The notes beneath the pieces are model-generated. The model saw nothing but the letters and a program-made list of their open reading frames with translations, was not told the origin of the DNA and made no database searches. The position numbers and the translations under genes were made by a program. Source: Saccharibacillus deserti (lineage in GTDB: Bacteria; Bacillota; Bacilli; Paenibacillales; Paenibacillaceae). Taken from it: a DNA stretch of 64,000 nucleotides. Shown here one piece after another: positions 1 to 7,886 of this stretch (the first letter of the stretch is position 1; the number at the start of each line of letters is the position of its first letter). The DNA lies in contig NZ_JABJVN010000009.1 in NCBI RefSeq assembly GCF_013618475.1, positions 25,305 to 89,304 on the forward strand. The letters are read 5' to 3'.

Positions 1-84
1 CCGAAGCCGAAGCCGAAGCCGAAGCCGAAGCCGAAGCCGAAGCCGAAGCCGAAGCCGAAGCCGAAGCCGAAGCCGAAGCCGAAG
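1..84 (+). repeat. (CCGAAG)14 hexanucleotide tandem repeat, probably the 3' part of a truncated gene
   Basis: Fourteen perfect copies run from the first base, so the array is cut by the window edge. On the + strand it reads as Pro-Lys (frame 1, stop at 154-156), Arg-Ser (frame 2) or Glu-Ala (frame 3, stop at 159-161). All three frames stay open up to the terminator at 160-200, so a + strand protein with a Pro-Lys or Glu-Ala tail is the likeliest reading. Copy-number change in a hexamer would alter tail length, not reading frame. Which frame is used cannot be decided here. Confidence 0.9.
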
Positions 85-159
85 GAGGGACGACGGCGGT
101 TGGCGAACGGGAGGGAAGGGGGATTTGGATCGGCTGCGGGTTCGCCGATCCGTTGACAT

Positions 160-200
160 GAAAAAGGGCGCCTTCTTATAAAAAGAAGGCGCCCTTTTTC
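160..200. terminator. Bidirectional intrinsic terminator
   Basis: Two 18-bp arms (160-177 and 183-200) are perfect inverted repeats around a 5-nt loop, with A-run on one flank and T-run on the other. It can end both the + strand gene carrying the hexamer repeat and the minus-strand maltose phosphorylase gene that stops at 357. Confidence 0.93.
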
Positions 201-356
201 ATAAAACTGCCGGATCTTCGATGCGGCCTATTCGCCGCGTGCTGCGCAGCATCATCCCGGCTCTCACGCCGCTGCGCTCCGAGCCCGGCTCCTACGCGGT
301 CGCTTCGCCCCGGATTGCTGTGCGCTGCGCCCGGCTCCTACGTTTCGCCCCGAGCC
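201..356. other. Gene-free spacer with an imperfect direct repeat
   Basis: No coding frame is supported. The 14-mer GCCCGGCTCCTACG occurs at 283-296 and again at 329-342, and each copy is followed closely by TTCGCCCCG, giving an imperfect direct repeat. It lies between the terminator and the phosphorylase stop codon. No function is apparent. Confidence 0.5.
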
Positions 357-2720
357 CTACTCCAGCGCAGCCGTACCGGCTTCCGCTTCCGGCGCCCCGT
401 CATGCGGGTCGTGCTCGCCGGAGACGCTGCCGCCGGCCGCGAGTTCGACCTCGCGGCCGTAGAGAGTCAGGCGAGCGGCTTCCGGACCTTCGTTGTGCAC
501 GATTGTGCGGCCGCCGGCCACGGTCACCTGCAGCCGTGCTCCGCGGAAGCCGACTTTGAACGACAGCGATGTCCAGCTGCCCGGGCTGAACGGATTCAGG
601 ACCAGGCGTCCGCCGCGGACGCGCAGGCCGCCGAAGCCGTGCACGACGGACATCCACGTGCCGGCCATACTCGTCGTGTGGCAGCCATCTTCGGTGTCGT
701 TGTTGTAGTTGTCGAGATCGAGTCTCGAAGTGCGCAGATACATTTCGTACGCTTTTTCCGTATAGCCCAGTTCGCTCGCCAGAATCGCGTGCACGCACGG
801 CGACAGCGAGGACTCGTGCACCGTAATCGGTTCATAGAAGTCGAAATTGCGCTTTTTGGTCTCCAGACCGTAGCGGTCGCCGAGGAAGAACAATCCCTGC
901 AGCACGTCCGCCTGTTTGATGTAGCACGAACGCAGAATGCGGTCCCACGACCACTTCTGGTTAAGCGGCAGGTGGGCGGGATCGAGCTGCGAGACCGGCA
1001 GGATGTCTTTGTCCAGGAAGCCGTCCTGCTGCAGGAATACGCCGGTGCCCGGATCTTCCGCCAGCAGCATGCGCGCCGAGATGTCCGCCCATTTCGCCGT
1101 TTCCTCGTCCCGAAGGCCGATTCGCTGCGTCACGGCGGCAAAAGCTTCCGGCTGCTCTTTTCTCAGAAGTTCCGCCACTTCCAGCGTGTACTCCAGCGTC
1201 CAGGCCGCCATCCGGTTCGTGTACCAGTTATTGCTGACGTTGTTCTCGTATTCGTTCGGACCGGTAACGCCGAGAATCAGGTAAGCGCCGCGGCGCTCCG
1301 AATAATTGACCCGTTCTTCCCAGAAGCGCGACAGTTCGGCCAGCACTTCGAAGCCGTATTCGCCGAGGTAGGCGCTGTCGCCGGTATATTCGACATAGTT
1401 GTAGATCGCATAGGCGATCGCGCCGTTGCGGTGGATCTCCTCGAACGTGATCTCCCACTCGTTGTGGCATTCTTCGCCGTTCATCGTCACCATCGGATAC
1501 AGGGCGCCTTTGGAGAAACCGAGCTTGGCGGCATTCTCTTTCGCTTTTTCCAGGTGCTTGTAGCGGTAAATCAGCAGGTTGCGAGCGACGTTCTGATCGG
1601 CGGTGCTGAGATAGAAGGGCAGGCAGTACGCTTCGGTGTCCCAGTAGGTGCTGCCGCCGTATTTCTCGCCCGTGAAGCCTTTGGGTCCGATGTTCAGCCG
1701 GTCGTCTTCGCCCGTGTACGTCTGATGCAGCTGGAAAATATTGAACCGGATCGCCTGCTGCGCTTTCTCGTCGCCTTCGATGACAATGTCGCCGTCGCGC
1801 CATTTCTCCGCCCAGGCTGCGCGCTGCGCTTCCAGCAGGGCATCGAAGCCGAGTTCGAGCGCTTCGTTCGCCAACTGCCGCGCCGTATCGCCCAGCGCTT
1901 CGGGTTCGTAATCGCGCGAAGTGACGTTGGCGACGTATTTGCAGAGCGTGATCGTCTGGTTAGCTTCGGCCCGCAGCGACAGCGAGAGTCCCGCGAACTT
2001 GTCCCGTTTATGCGTTTGCGCTTCCACGTGGAACTCTTGATTCGGATCGCCGCTCGCCGCCAGCTCGTACACCATATGCGAAGCGACGCGGAAGTCGAGC
2101 TTTTTGGTACGGACTTCGACGCTTGCGTGGTCGACAGCCGCATGCTGCGAGATCGTATCCCAGAATTTTTCTTCGTAATTGGAGTCTTTGTTCGCCACAT
2201 CCGCATCGAGGTACGGGGTCAATTTGAGCTGCGCCGGTTCATCCAGGGGAGTGACGGAGTAGCGGATAGCGCCGATTTCCTTGTAGGGCACGCTTACGAA
2301 ACGCAGCGACTCGACGCGCACTTTTTTGCCGCTGGGAAGGACGGCCGTGAACGAGCGGCGCAGCGTGCCTTCGCGCATATCCAGCGTGCGCGTGAAATCT
2401 TCCGCCGAAGCGGTAGACAGATCGAGCCGCTCGCCGTCGATTTCCACGTCGATCCCGATCCAGTTGACAGAGTTCAGCACTTTGGCGAAATATTCGGGAT
2501 AGCCGTTTTTCCACCAGCCGACCCGCGTTTTGTCCGGATAATAGACGCCCGCCATATAGCTGCCCTGCAGGGAAGCACCTCCGTACTGCTCCTCGAAATT
2601 CGCCCGCTGTCCCATATATCCGTTGCCGATACTGAAGACGCTCTCGGAAACCTCGTTCAGGGCCGGGTCGAAACCTTCTTCGATAATGCGCCATGCGTTG
2701 ACTTTGAGGTACGGTTTCAT
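357..2720 (-). CDS. mapA: Maltose phosphorylase-like glycoside hydrolase family 65 enzyme
   Basis: The product (787 aa) is a cytoplasmic GH65 phosphorylase, expected to split maltose with phosphate into glucose and beta-glucose 1-phosphate. The start at 2720 is chosen because AAGGAGAG precedes it by about 7 nt and the protein then begins MKPYLKVNAW, as in maltose phosphorylases; the open frame continues upstream to 2870 without a better site. The GH65 catalytic block GPNEYENNV carries the general acid Glu490, matching Glu487 of the Lactobacillus brevis enzyme. Length is close to the family norm of about 760. The LacI gene upstream and the operator at 2808-2822 suggest substrate-induced expression. 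Maltose specificity is inferred from overall similarity; another alpha-glucobiose cannot be excluded. Confidence 0.88.
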   Translation of the reverse strand: MKPYLKVNAWRIIEEGFDPALNEVSESVFSIGNGYMGQRANFEEQYGGASLQGSYMAGVYYPDKTRVGWWKNGYPEYFAKVLNSVNWIGIDVEIDGERLDLSTASAEDFTRTLDMREGTLRRSFTAVLPSGKKVRVESLRFVSVPYKEIGAIRYSVTPLDEPAQLKLTPYLDADVANKDSNYEEKFWDTISQHAAVDHASVEVRTKKLDFRVASHMVYELAASGDPNQEFHVEAQTHKRDKFAGLSLSLRAEANQTITLCKYVANVTSRDYEPEALGDTARQLANEALELGFDALLEAQRAAWAEKWRDGDIVIEGDEKAQQAIRFNIFQLHQTYTGEDDRLNIGPKGFTGEKYGGSTYWDTEAYCLPFYLSTADQNVARNLLIYRYKHLEKAKENAAKLGFSKGALYPMVTMNGEECHNEWEITFEEIHRNGAIAYAIYNYVEYTGDSAYLGEYGFEVLAELSRFWEERVNYSERRGAYLILGVTGPNEYENNVSNNWYTNRMAAWTLEYTLEVAELLRKEQPEAFAAVTQRIGLRDEETAKWADISARMLLAEDPGTGVFLQQDGFLDKDILPVSQLDPAHLPLNQKWSWDRILRSCYIKQADVLQGLFFLGDRYGLETKKRNFDFYEPITVHESSLSPCVHAILASELGYTEKAYEMYLRTSRLDLDNYNNDTEDGCHTTSMAGTWMSVVHGFGGLRVRGGRLVLNPFSPGSWTSLSFKVGFRGARLQVTVAGGRTIVHNEGPEAARLTLYGREVELAAGGSVSGEHDPHDGAPEAEAGTAALE

Positions 2721-2807
2721 GCTGGATCTCTCCTTGTCGAGTGGGATAATGGCGGAGGCGTACGGCGGCAGAGAAGGAAATGCTGCGCAGCCGGCAGGCT
2801 TCCGCTT

Positions 2808-2822
2808 TTGTGCAAACGTTTG
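2808..2822 (+). promoter_or_regulatory. Putative LacI-family operator for the phosphorylase gene
   Basis: TTGTGCAAACGTTTG contains the perfect 10-bp palindrome CAAACGTTTG with a central CG, the usual form of LacI/CcpA-type operators. It lies about 90 bp upstream of the phosphorylase start. The same 15-mer with one change occurs upstream of the LacI gene at 4079-4093. Confidence 0.65.
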
Positions 2823-2901
2823 AACTATAAGATAAAGTCCAACCGGGAGACGAAGCCGCCAAGACGGCAAGCTCCGTTTCCCGGCCGGACGAACAGCCGT
2901 T

Positions 2902-3939
2902 TCAAGCTTTGCGGACCGGCGCGAACAGCGAAGATTCGCGCACGATCAGGCGATGGGGAATAATATGCCGGACGCTTGTCCGCTCTTCGCGCGGCGTCTC
3001 CACCGCACGGATAAGGGTCTGGGAAGCCGTATAGCCCAGATGGTAGCTGCCGATATCGACGCTGCTGATCGGCGGGCTCGACAATTCGGCCAGCGCCAGA
3101 TTGTTGAAGCTGACGATGCTCAGATCCTGCGGAATCCGGTAGCCGAGTTCGTTCAGCCCCCGGATCACGCCGAACGTGACAAAGTCGTCGACGACCAGCA
3201 TGCCGCTCGGCCGTTCGGGCAGACTCATGAGCATGGACATGGCCCGGTAGCCGCTGTCCTGCAGGAATTCGCCTTCGACGATCCAGTCTTCGCGCAGCGG
3301 CAGGCCGGCTTCCTCGATCGCTCTGCGGTAGCCCTGCATCCGGTCCATCGAGACGACCATATTCGGAGGTCCGCCGACAAAGCCGATCCGCTCGTGGCCG
3401 AGCGAAATCAGGTGGCGCGCCGCGTCGTAAGCGGCCTGCACGTTGTCGGTATCCACCGACAGAATATCGGGATAGCGCTCGCTGCGGCCGACCAGCACGA
3501 ACGGAAATTCGCGCTGCTTGAGGAATTCGACGACCGGGTCGTCTTTGCGCGAATAGAGAAGCACGGCACCATCGACGCGGCGGCCGTTCACAAGCCGGGC
3601 GACGGCTTCGACTTCTTCCGCTTCGCTGGCTCCCGAGCTGATCAGTACGTCGTAACCGGAACGCGCCGCTTGGGCCACGATCCCTCGGATCAATTCCATG
3701 AAGAACAGATTCAAGAACAGCTCTTCCGCCGGTTTGGGCAGAATGACGCAAATACTTTTGGTCGTTTTGGAAACGAGACTTTTCGCCATCATGTTCGGAT
3801 GATAGCCCATCTCCTCCATGATCTCCCGCACCTTGCGCGCAGTCGCGGCACTGATACGCGGATGATTGGAGAGGACCCGGGACACGGTAGACGGCGAAAC
3901 GCCCGCTTTCCTGGCGACGTCCTTGATGGTAACGGACAT
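2902..3939 (-). CDS. LacI-family transcriptional regulator (probable maltose/alpha-glucan regulator)
   Basis: The protein (345 aa) has an N-terminal LacI helix-turn-helix (TIKDVARKAGVSPSTVSRVL), the hinge helix region (YHPNMMAKSL) and a periplasmic-binding-protein-like sensor domain. The start at 3939 is preceded by AAGGAGG with 6-7 nt spacing; the open frame could extend to 4008, but those codons have no ribosome site. It is encoded on the same strand as, and directly upstream of, the GH65 phosphorylase, and near-identical 15-bp operators lie in front of both genes. It probably represses both and is released by a maltose-related sugar. The inducer is not visible from sequence. Confidence 0.87.
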   Translation of the reverse strand: MSVTIKDVARKAGVSPSTVSRVLSNHPRISAATARKVREIMEEMGYHPNMMAKSLVSKTTKSICVILPKPAEELFLNLFFMELIRGIVAQAARSGYDVLISSGASEAEEVEAVARLVNGRRVDGAVLLYSRKDDPVVEFLKQREFPFVLVGRSERYPDILSVDTDNVQAAYDAARHLISLGHERIGFVGGPPNMVVSMDRMQGYRRAIEEAGLPLREDWIVEGEFLQDSGYRAMSMLMSLPERPSGMLVVDDFVTFGVIRGLNELGYRIPQDLSIVSFNNLALAELSSPPISSVDIGSYHLGYTASQTLIRAVETPREERTSVRHIIPHRLIVRESSLFAPVRKA

Positions 3940-4390
3940 AAGAAGCCTCCTTGTTCGTGACGCTTCCGCGCTTTTCCGGGTCAGAAAATGCTTTGTACGC
4001 GTCTTCATGTTAATTCAAACGCCAAGCCTTGTAAATGCGCATTTTCAACGAATTTAATTATTTTCCATTTTTATGAAACAAAGGTTTGCACAAGCGTTCT
4101 TCTTGGGGGGGCAAGATAGGCCGGCCGCGGCAGTCCGTCGCAGGCCAAGAACGGCAGCCCTTATAGGGACACGTCCCGGGATGAAATGCCCGATCTGAAA
4201 TTCGACAATCCGGACCGGCCGCCAAGCCTATCTACGAAGAACGGACCGAAGATCGCAGTTTCCGAGACGGCGGAGAAAAATGCGCAGCGGTGGCGGAAGT
4301 TCCGCAGCGCCCTGCAGGTCTCGAATGCCGACGTTTATCTGGCCGGCGGGATCTGGGAGAATTCTCCCGCGTCAGTTGCGCCCGGATCGA
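3940..4390. other. Intergenic region with the LacI-gene promoter area
   Basis: The part near the LacI gene (about 4000-4095) is AT-rich and holds the operator-like site at 4079-4093. From 4100 to 4390 the DNA is GC-rich with no recognisable gene. A 72-codon open frame at 4186-4404 lacks a convincing ribosome site and runs into the end of the diguanylate cyclase gene, so it was not called. Confidence 0.5.
4079..4093 (-). promoter_or_regulatory. Second putative LacI-family operator (autoregulatory)
   Basis: Read on the minus strand this is TTGTGCAAACCTTTG, identical at 14 of 15 positions to the site at 2808-2822. It lies about 140 bp upstream of the LacI start, followed by AT-rich DNA that could contain the promoter. 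The match suggests the regulator controls its own gene. Confidence 0.55.
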
Positions 4391-5863
4391 CTAGTGGGAC
4401 GTAGTTTCAAACGGATGCAGACACGAATCTCGCGCCGAATTGGCGAATACGAATCGCGCGCGGCCTTCATGCTTCGCCCGGTAAAGGGCTTCGTCGGCGC
4501 GTCCGATAAAGTCGTGGGCATTCGACTTCTCGCCGGGCCTAAGCGTACAGCCGCCGATACTGATCGTAATCTGGTCGGAGACGTCCGAATACTGATGCGG
4601 AATCGCCAGGGAACGGACGCTTTCGAGCATAAGTTCCGCAATCTGCTCCGCTTCAAGCTCGCTGTGTCCCGGCAGGATGATTGCGAATTCCTCGCCGCCG
4701 TAGCGGGCGGTGAAGCCGAAGTGGGCAAGCGCTTCCGCTTCCAGACGGGGCGCCACGCTTCGCAGCACCATATCTCCGCCCAAATGGCCGTAATGGTCGT
4801 TATACGCTTTGAAAAAATCGATATCGATCATCAGCAGGGACAGATGTTCTTTGGCCCGCTGGGGGGCGTTCAGTTCCTGCTTCAGCACTTCGTCGAATTT
4901 GCGCCGGTTGGCGATCCGGGTCAGGCTGTCGATGCCCGACAATTCCTTGAGCTGCTCGTTGGCGGATTCCAGCGCCTGCTGGGATTCTTCAAGTTCTTCG
5001 TGCTGGCGTCTTAGTCGGACGAAGAGTTTGTTCACTTCGCTGATGATGGACAGCAGCACTACGGTCGATGCGATCAGGGAATCGATCCTGGCCCCGTACC
5101 AACCCAGCGTATAGCGTTCTCCGGCCGCGAGGCTCAGAGTAACCCCCAGCAGAAAAGCAAACACGGCGACGCTGAGCCATACCCGAAGAACGCCGCGCTT
5201 TTTGTAGGGAAACACCGAGCAGACAGAAGCGAGCGCACACAAGGCCCAGATCGCAGGCCCGACTGCGGTTTCGATCAGCCTGCGGTAATTGCCGTCTTCG
5301 ATCAAAACCGGAAGTTTGTCCTGCCCGGCGGTAGCCAGCGCCAGCAGCAGAACTCCGATCAGCAGAACCGCTGTGGTTCCGCTGAACAGATAGCGGGGGA
5401 GCAGACGGCGATCGATGATTTTTTTATTGAAATGGAGTGATCCCATGAATAGAAGGATACCCAGGGGAAAGCACGAATGCCAGAAGCACCATAACCAAAC
5501 CGCTGTCTGCGATCCGGAAGCGAAGAGGCCCGACAGAGGCAGCATTCCGGTCAGCGACAGCAAATAAAACAGGCTGAGTATACCGGTCAACAAAAAGGTG
5601 CAGGCCAACAGCAGCAGCGGAAAAATACGCGAAGACCGGAACTGGTTGAACAGGATAAACGAAGTCAGCACATCGCCCATCACTCCCCAGGCGCCGAGCA
5701 CAGGGAAGAACGCCGACATGACCGGCAGCTTCGTTCCCGCGAAGAATAAGGCTGCCAAAGTAAGGAAAGCCATAATTAAGGCGACTGCAAGCGCCACGCG
5801 CCGCTGACGCGGACTGATATGGAACAGCTGATCTTGCGAATCGTTGTAAAATAATATATTCAA
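4391..5863 (-). CDS. Membrane-bound diguanylate cyclase (N-terminal multi-pass sensor plus GGDEF)
   Basis: The protein (490 aa) has about eight hydrophobic segments in residues 25-290 (MASE-type integral membrane sensor), a short coiled coil (about 292-325) and a C-terminal GGDEF domain. The active site reads RYGGEEF (Gly389-Phe393), so it should make c-di-GMP from GTP. The RxxD product-inhibition site five residues before the motif is absent (AHFG in its place). The start is TTG at 5863, with AAGGAAGG 6 nt upstream. No EAL or HD-GYP domain is present. It appears monocistronic. The ligand of the sensor is unknown. Confidence 0.9.
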   Translation of the reverse strand: MNILFYNDSQDQLFHISPRQRRVALAVALIMAFLTLAALFFAGTKLPVMSAFFPVLGAWGVMGDVLTSFILFNQFRSSRIFPLLLLACTFLLTGILSLFYLLSLTGMLPLSGLFASGSQTAVWLWCFWHSCFPLGILLFMGSLHFNKKIIDRRLLPRYLFSGTTAVLLIGVLLLALATAGQDKLPVLIEDGNYRRLIETAVGPAIWALCALASVCSVFPYKKRGVLRVWLSVAVFAFLLGVTLSLAAGERYTLGWYGARIDSLIASTVVLLSIISEVNKLFVRLRRQHEELEESQQALESANEQLKELSGIDSLTRIANRRKFDEVLKQELNAPQRAKEHLSLLMIDIDFFKAYNDHYGHLGGDMVLRSVAPRLEAEALAHFGFTARYGGEEFAIILPGHSELEAEQIAELMLESVRSLAIPHQYSDVSDQITISIGGCTLRPGEKSNAHDFIGRADEALYRAKHEGRARFVFANSARDSCLHPFETTSH

Positions 5864-6059
5864 GAAAAGCCTTCCTTTCCACCGAAACGAGCCTCGAGGC
5901 TCAATAAGAAATCCGTCGGCGCATCATCGTTCCGATGATGTTAACGGTATGGGATTTTTTAGATGAAATCAATGAGAAAAAGGGAGGATAATCGTCGAAA
6001 TCGCAAAAATAAGCTTCATAATCTGTAGGAAATCGCCTATTACGCCGCATAGCGCAAAA
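5864..6059. other. Promoter region of the diguanylate cyclase gene with an inverted repeat
   Basis: No gene is supported here. CATCATCG (5932-5939) and CGATGATG (5943-5950) form a perfect inverted repeat with a 3-nt centre, about 70-85 bp before the cyclase start; it could be an operator or RNA hairpin. No promoter with good hexamers was found. Confidence 0.4.
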
Positions 6060-6101
6060 AAATAACCCCATTCCCGCCGGTGGGCGGGAATGGGGTTATT
6101 T
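6060..6101. terminator. Intrinsic terminator downstream of the old-yellow-enzyme gene
   Basis: Arms 6060-6078 and 6083-6101 are perfect 19-bp inverted repeats around a 4-nt loop, ending in an AAATAA/TTATTT tract. It lies about 130 bp past the minus-strand reductase gene. Confidence 0.88.
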
Positions 6102-6233
6102 GCGGGTACTGCTCTATATGAGCGGCGGCACGCGGCGCGGGCGTTCTCCGAGCCGGACTCGTCAGTCCCGCACGGCCGCTCTTTGTTCGCCTACTGCTCG
6201 TGCGCCCTTATATGTCCTGCTCCGTTACCTGAT

Positions 6234-7367
6234 TTACTCGGCCGTTTCGGCTTCGACGACCGGGAACCAGCCCGGCAGCCCCACGATCATACCCCACAGA
6301 TTGTCCGGAACGACCAGACGATCCTGGTCGGCAGGCGTCAGGGTTACCGCGATGTCGGCTTCCCGGCCGGCTTCGACTTTCTGTACCCAATCCGGCTCGA
6401 CGATCAATTCGCGGCCGAGAGCGACCATGGCGGCGCCCAGCTCGACCGCTTCGACAGCCTGCTCCGGCGTATGGATCGATCCGACTCCGATTACCGGCGT
6501 GCCGGCTGCGGCTTCGACGATCTGCTCGAGGCGCGTGCGGTTCAGGTCGCCGCCGCGGCGCGGCTTGGAGTTATACTCCATCAGCGATACGTGCAGATAA
6601 CTGAGATTTTTGCCGCCCAGCGCTTTAAGCAGCGTGAACGTATGGTCCATCGTCAATCCTTCTTCTTCCGGCTCTTCCGGCGAGAAGCGGTAGCCGACGA
6701 TGAAAGGTTCTTTGGTTGCGGCTGCGGCTGCGCGCTGCACTTCGTCGACAACGGCCAGCGGGAACGTCAAGCGGGCGTCGACGCTTCCGCCCCATTTGTC
6801 TGCGCGGCGGTTCGACCAGCCGGAGAAAAACTGCTGGATCAGGTAGCCGTTGGCGCCGTGGATTTCCACGCCGTCGAATCCTGCGCGGATGGCAAGTTCG
6901 GTTGCGCGGCCGAAGTCCAGGACGATCGATTCGATCTCTTCGTTTGTCAGTTCGCGGGATTTCGAACCGTCTTTCAGTTCGATTTCGCTGGGTCCGACAA
7001 CGTCGCCTTCAGGGACAAGTGCGCGGGGGCCCTGAATGCCGGCGTGGAAGATTTGCAGAACGGATTTGGCTCCGCCTTTTTTCAACGTGGAGGCAAGCTT
7101 GGTCAGGCCCGGCAGATTCGATTCGCCGAAAGCGGCGAATTGATTCTGGAAGCCGATGCCGCCCGGCATCACGTGGGCAACCGCGGTCACGGCCAGTCCG
7201 AGCTTGTTCGTGCGGCGCTCGTAGTAGCTCAGTTCGGCGTCGGAAACGCTCAGATCCGGGTTGGACGAAGAATGCGTCATCGGAGCGAGTACGATGCGGT
7301 TCTGCAGTTTGATGCCGTCGTGCAGTTCGACGCTGTCGAACAGTTTCGCGAATTTGGCGTTAGTCAT
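6234..7367 (-). CDS. NAD(P)H-dependent flavin oxidoreductase, old yellow enzyme family
   Basis: The protein (377 aa) is a one-domain FMN TIM barrel of the old yellow enzyme family, which reduces activated C=C bonds with NAD(P)H in the cytoplasm. The N-terminal block RIVLAPMTHSSS and the substrate-binding pair in HGAN (His170, Asn173) are clear, as is the phosphate-binding GVGSI near the C-terminus. The start has GAGGAGG about 9 nt upstream and a good sigma-A promoter at 7424-7452. It is a single-gene unit with its own terminator. The natural substrate cannot be deduced. Confidence 0.9.
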   Translation of the reverse strand: MTNAKFAKLFDSVELHDGIKLQNRIVLAPMTHSSSNPDLSVSDAELSYYERRTNKLGLAVTAVAHVMPGGIGFQNQFAAFGESNLPGLTKLASTLKKGGAKSVLQIFHAGIQGPRALVPEGDVVGPSEIELKDGSKSRELTNEEIESIVLDFGRATELAIRAGFDGVEIHGANGYLIQQFFSGWSNRRADKWGGSVDARLTFPLAVVDEVQRAAAAATKEPFIVGYRFSPEEPEEEGLTMDHTFTLLKALGGKNLSYLHVSLMEYNSKPRRGGDLNRTRLEQIVEAAAGTPVIGVGSIHTPEQAVEAVELGAAMVALGRELIVEPDWVQKVEAGREADIAVTLTPADQDRLVVPDNLWGMIVGLPGWFPVVEAETAE

Positions 7368-7423
7368 AAGGGAAGTTCCTCCTCAAAATGGGTGCTGAAC
7401 GTTTATTAAAAACACATAAGTAT

Positions 7424-7452
7424 ATTATAGTAAGAAGATATGCGGATTACAA
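7424..7452 (-). promoter_or_regulatory. Sigma-A-type promoter of the old-yellow-enzyme gene
   Basis: On the minus strand TTGTAA (7452-7447) and TATAAT (7429-7424) are separated by 17 nt. The start codon follows about 57 bp downstream. Confidence 0.7.
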
Positions 7453-7814
7453 CGCTTTGCGGAAAAATATTTTTCGACATTTAATTATGTAAAATTTAAA
7501 TGGTTCAAATGATTCGTGGGCGGCGAAAACACGGACGAATTTCCAGTTGCGATGTACATCGTTCAATAGAATCGGTCATTCGCATCGAGCAAACGAGCAG
7601 GCTCTCGGCCAAAAAATTCCGCGAAATTCGATGACTTCGTGCTCAAGCGTCAAAATGCCACGATCATTCCGCCGAAAATCGGGTAAAAAGCAAGCAGGAG
7701 GTTTTACGGCATAGAGCGTTTTTTATCCAAATTACATAACATGTCAGGTTGGGCGGGATGTCTCGCCCAGTCAGCACTTTTGCGGGATTTATTAATTTTT
7801 TTCGTGCAGAGGCA
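7453..7814. other. Divergent intergenic region without a gene
   Basis: This AT-rich spacer separates two divergent genes. It holds one imperfect hairpin at about 7748-7770 (gggcg...cgccc) but no recognisable riboswitch, T-box or operator. No open frame with a ribosome site was seen. Confidence 0.4.
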
Positions 7815-7843
7815 TGGTCAATAGTTCACAGGTCATGTAAAAT
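7815..7843 (+). promoter_or_regulatory. Probable sigma-A promoter of the amino-acid ABC transporter operon
   Basis: TGGTCA (7815-7820) and TAAAAT (7838-7843) are 17 nt apart, matching 4 and 5 of 6 consensus bases. The first codon of the transporter gene is 43 bp further on. Confidence 0.45.
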
Positions 7844-7886
7844 GAATTAAAAATTCAAAAACCGGGCACAGCGACTGGAGGAACAT

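Noticed and set aside
2821-2860. Promoter hexamers before the maltose phosphorylase gene
   Set aside because: TTGGAC and TATAGT are present on the minus strand but only 7 nt apart, so they do not form a promoter.
315-2963. 882-codon + strand open frame
   Set aside because: It is the antisense of the GH65 phosphorylase gene; long antisense frames are common in GC-rich genes, and the minus strand carries all conserved motifs.
4186-4404. 72-codon + strand frame upstream of the diguanylate cyclase gene end
   Set aside because: No convincing ribosome site, composition like random GC-rich DNA, and its 3' end runs into the opposite-strand cyclase gene.
5921-6059. Possible c-di-GMP riboswitch before the diguanylate cyclase gene
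   Set aside because: Only one short inverted repeat is present; the conserved GEMM core sequences are not seen.
7748-7770. Hairpin in the leader of the amino-acid transporter
   Set aside because: Considered as a riboswitch or T-box element, but the stem is short and imperfect, lies upstream of the predicted promoter and matches no known class.
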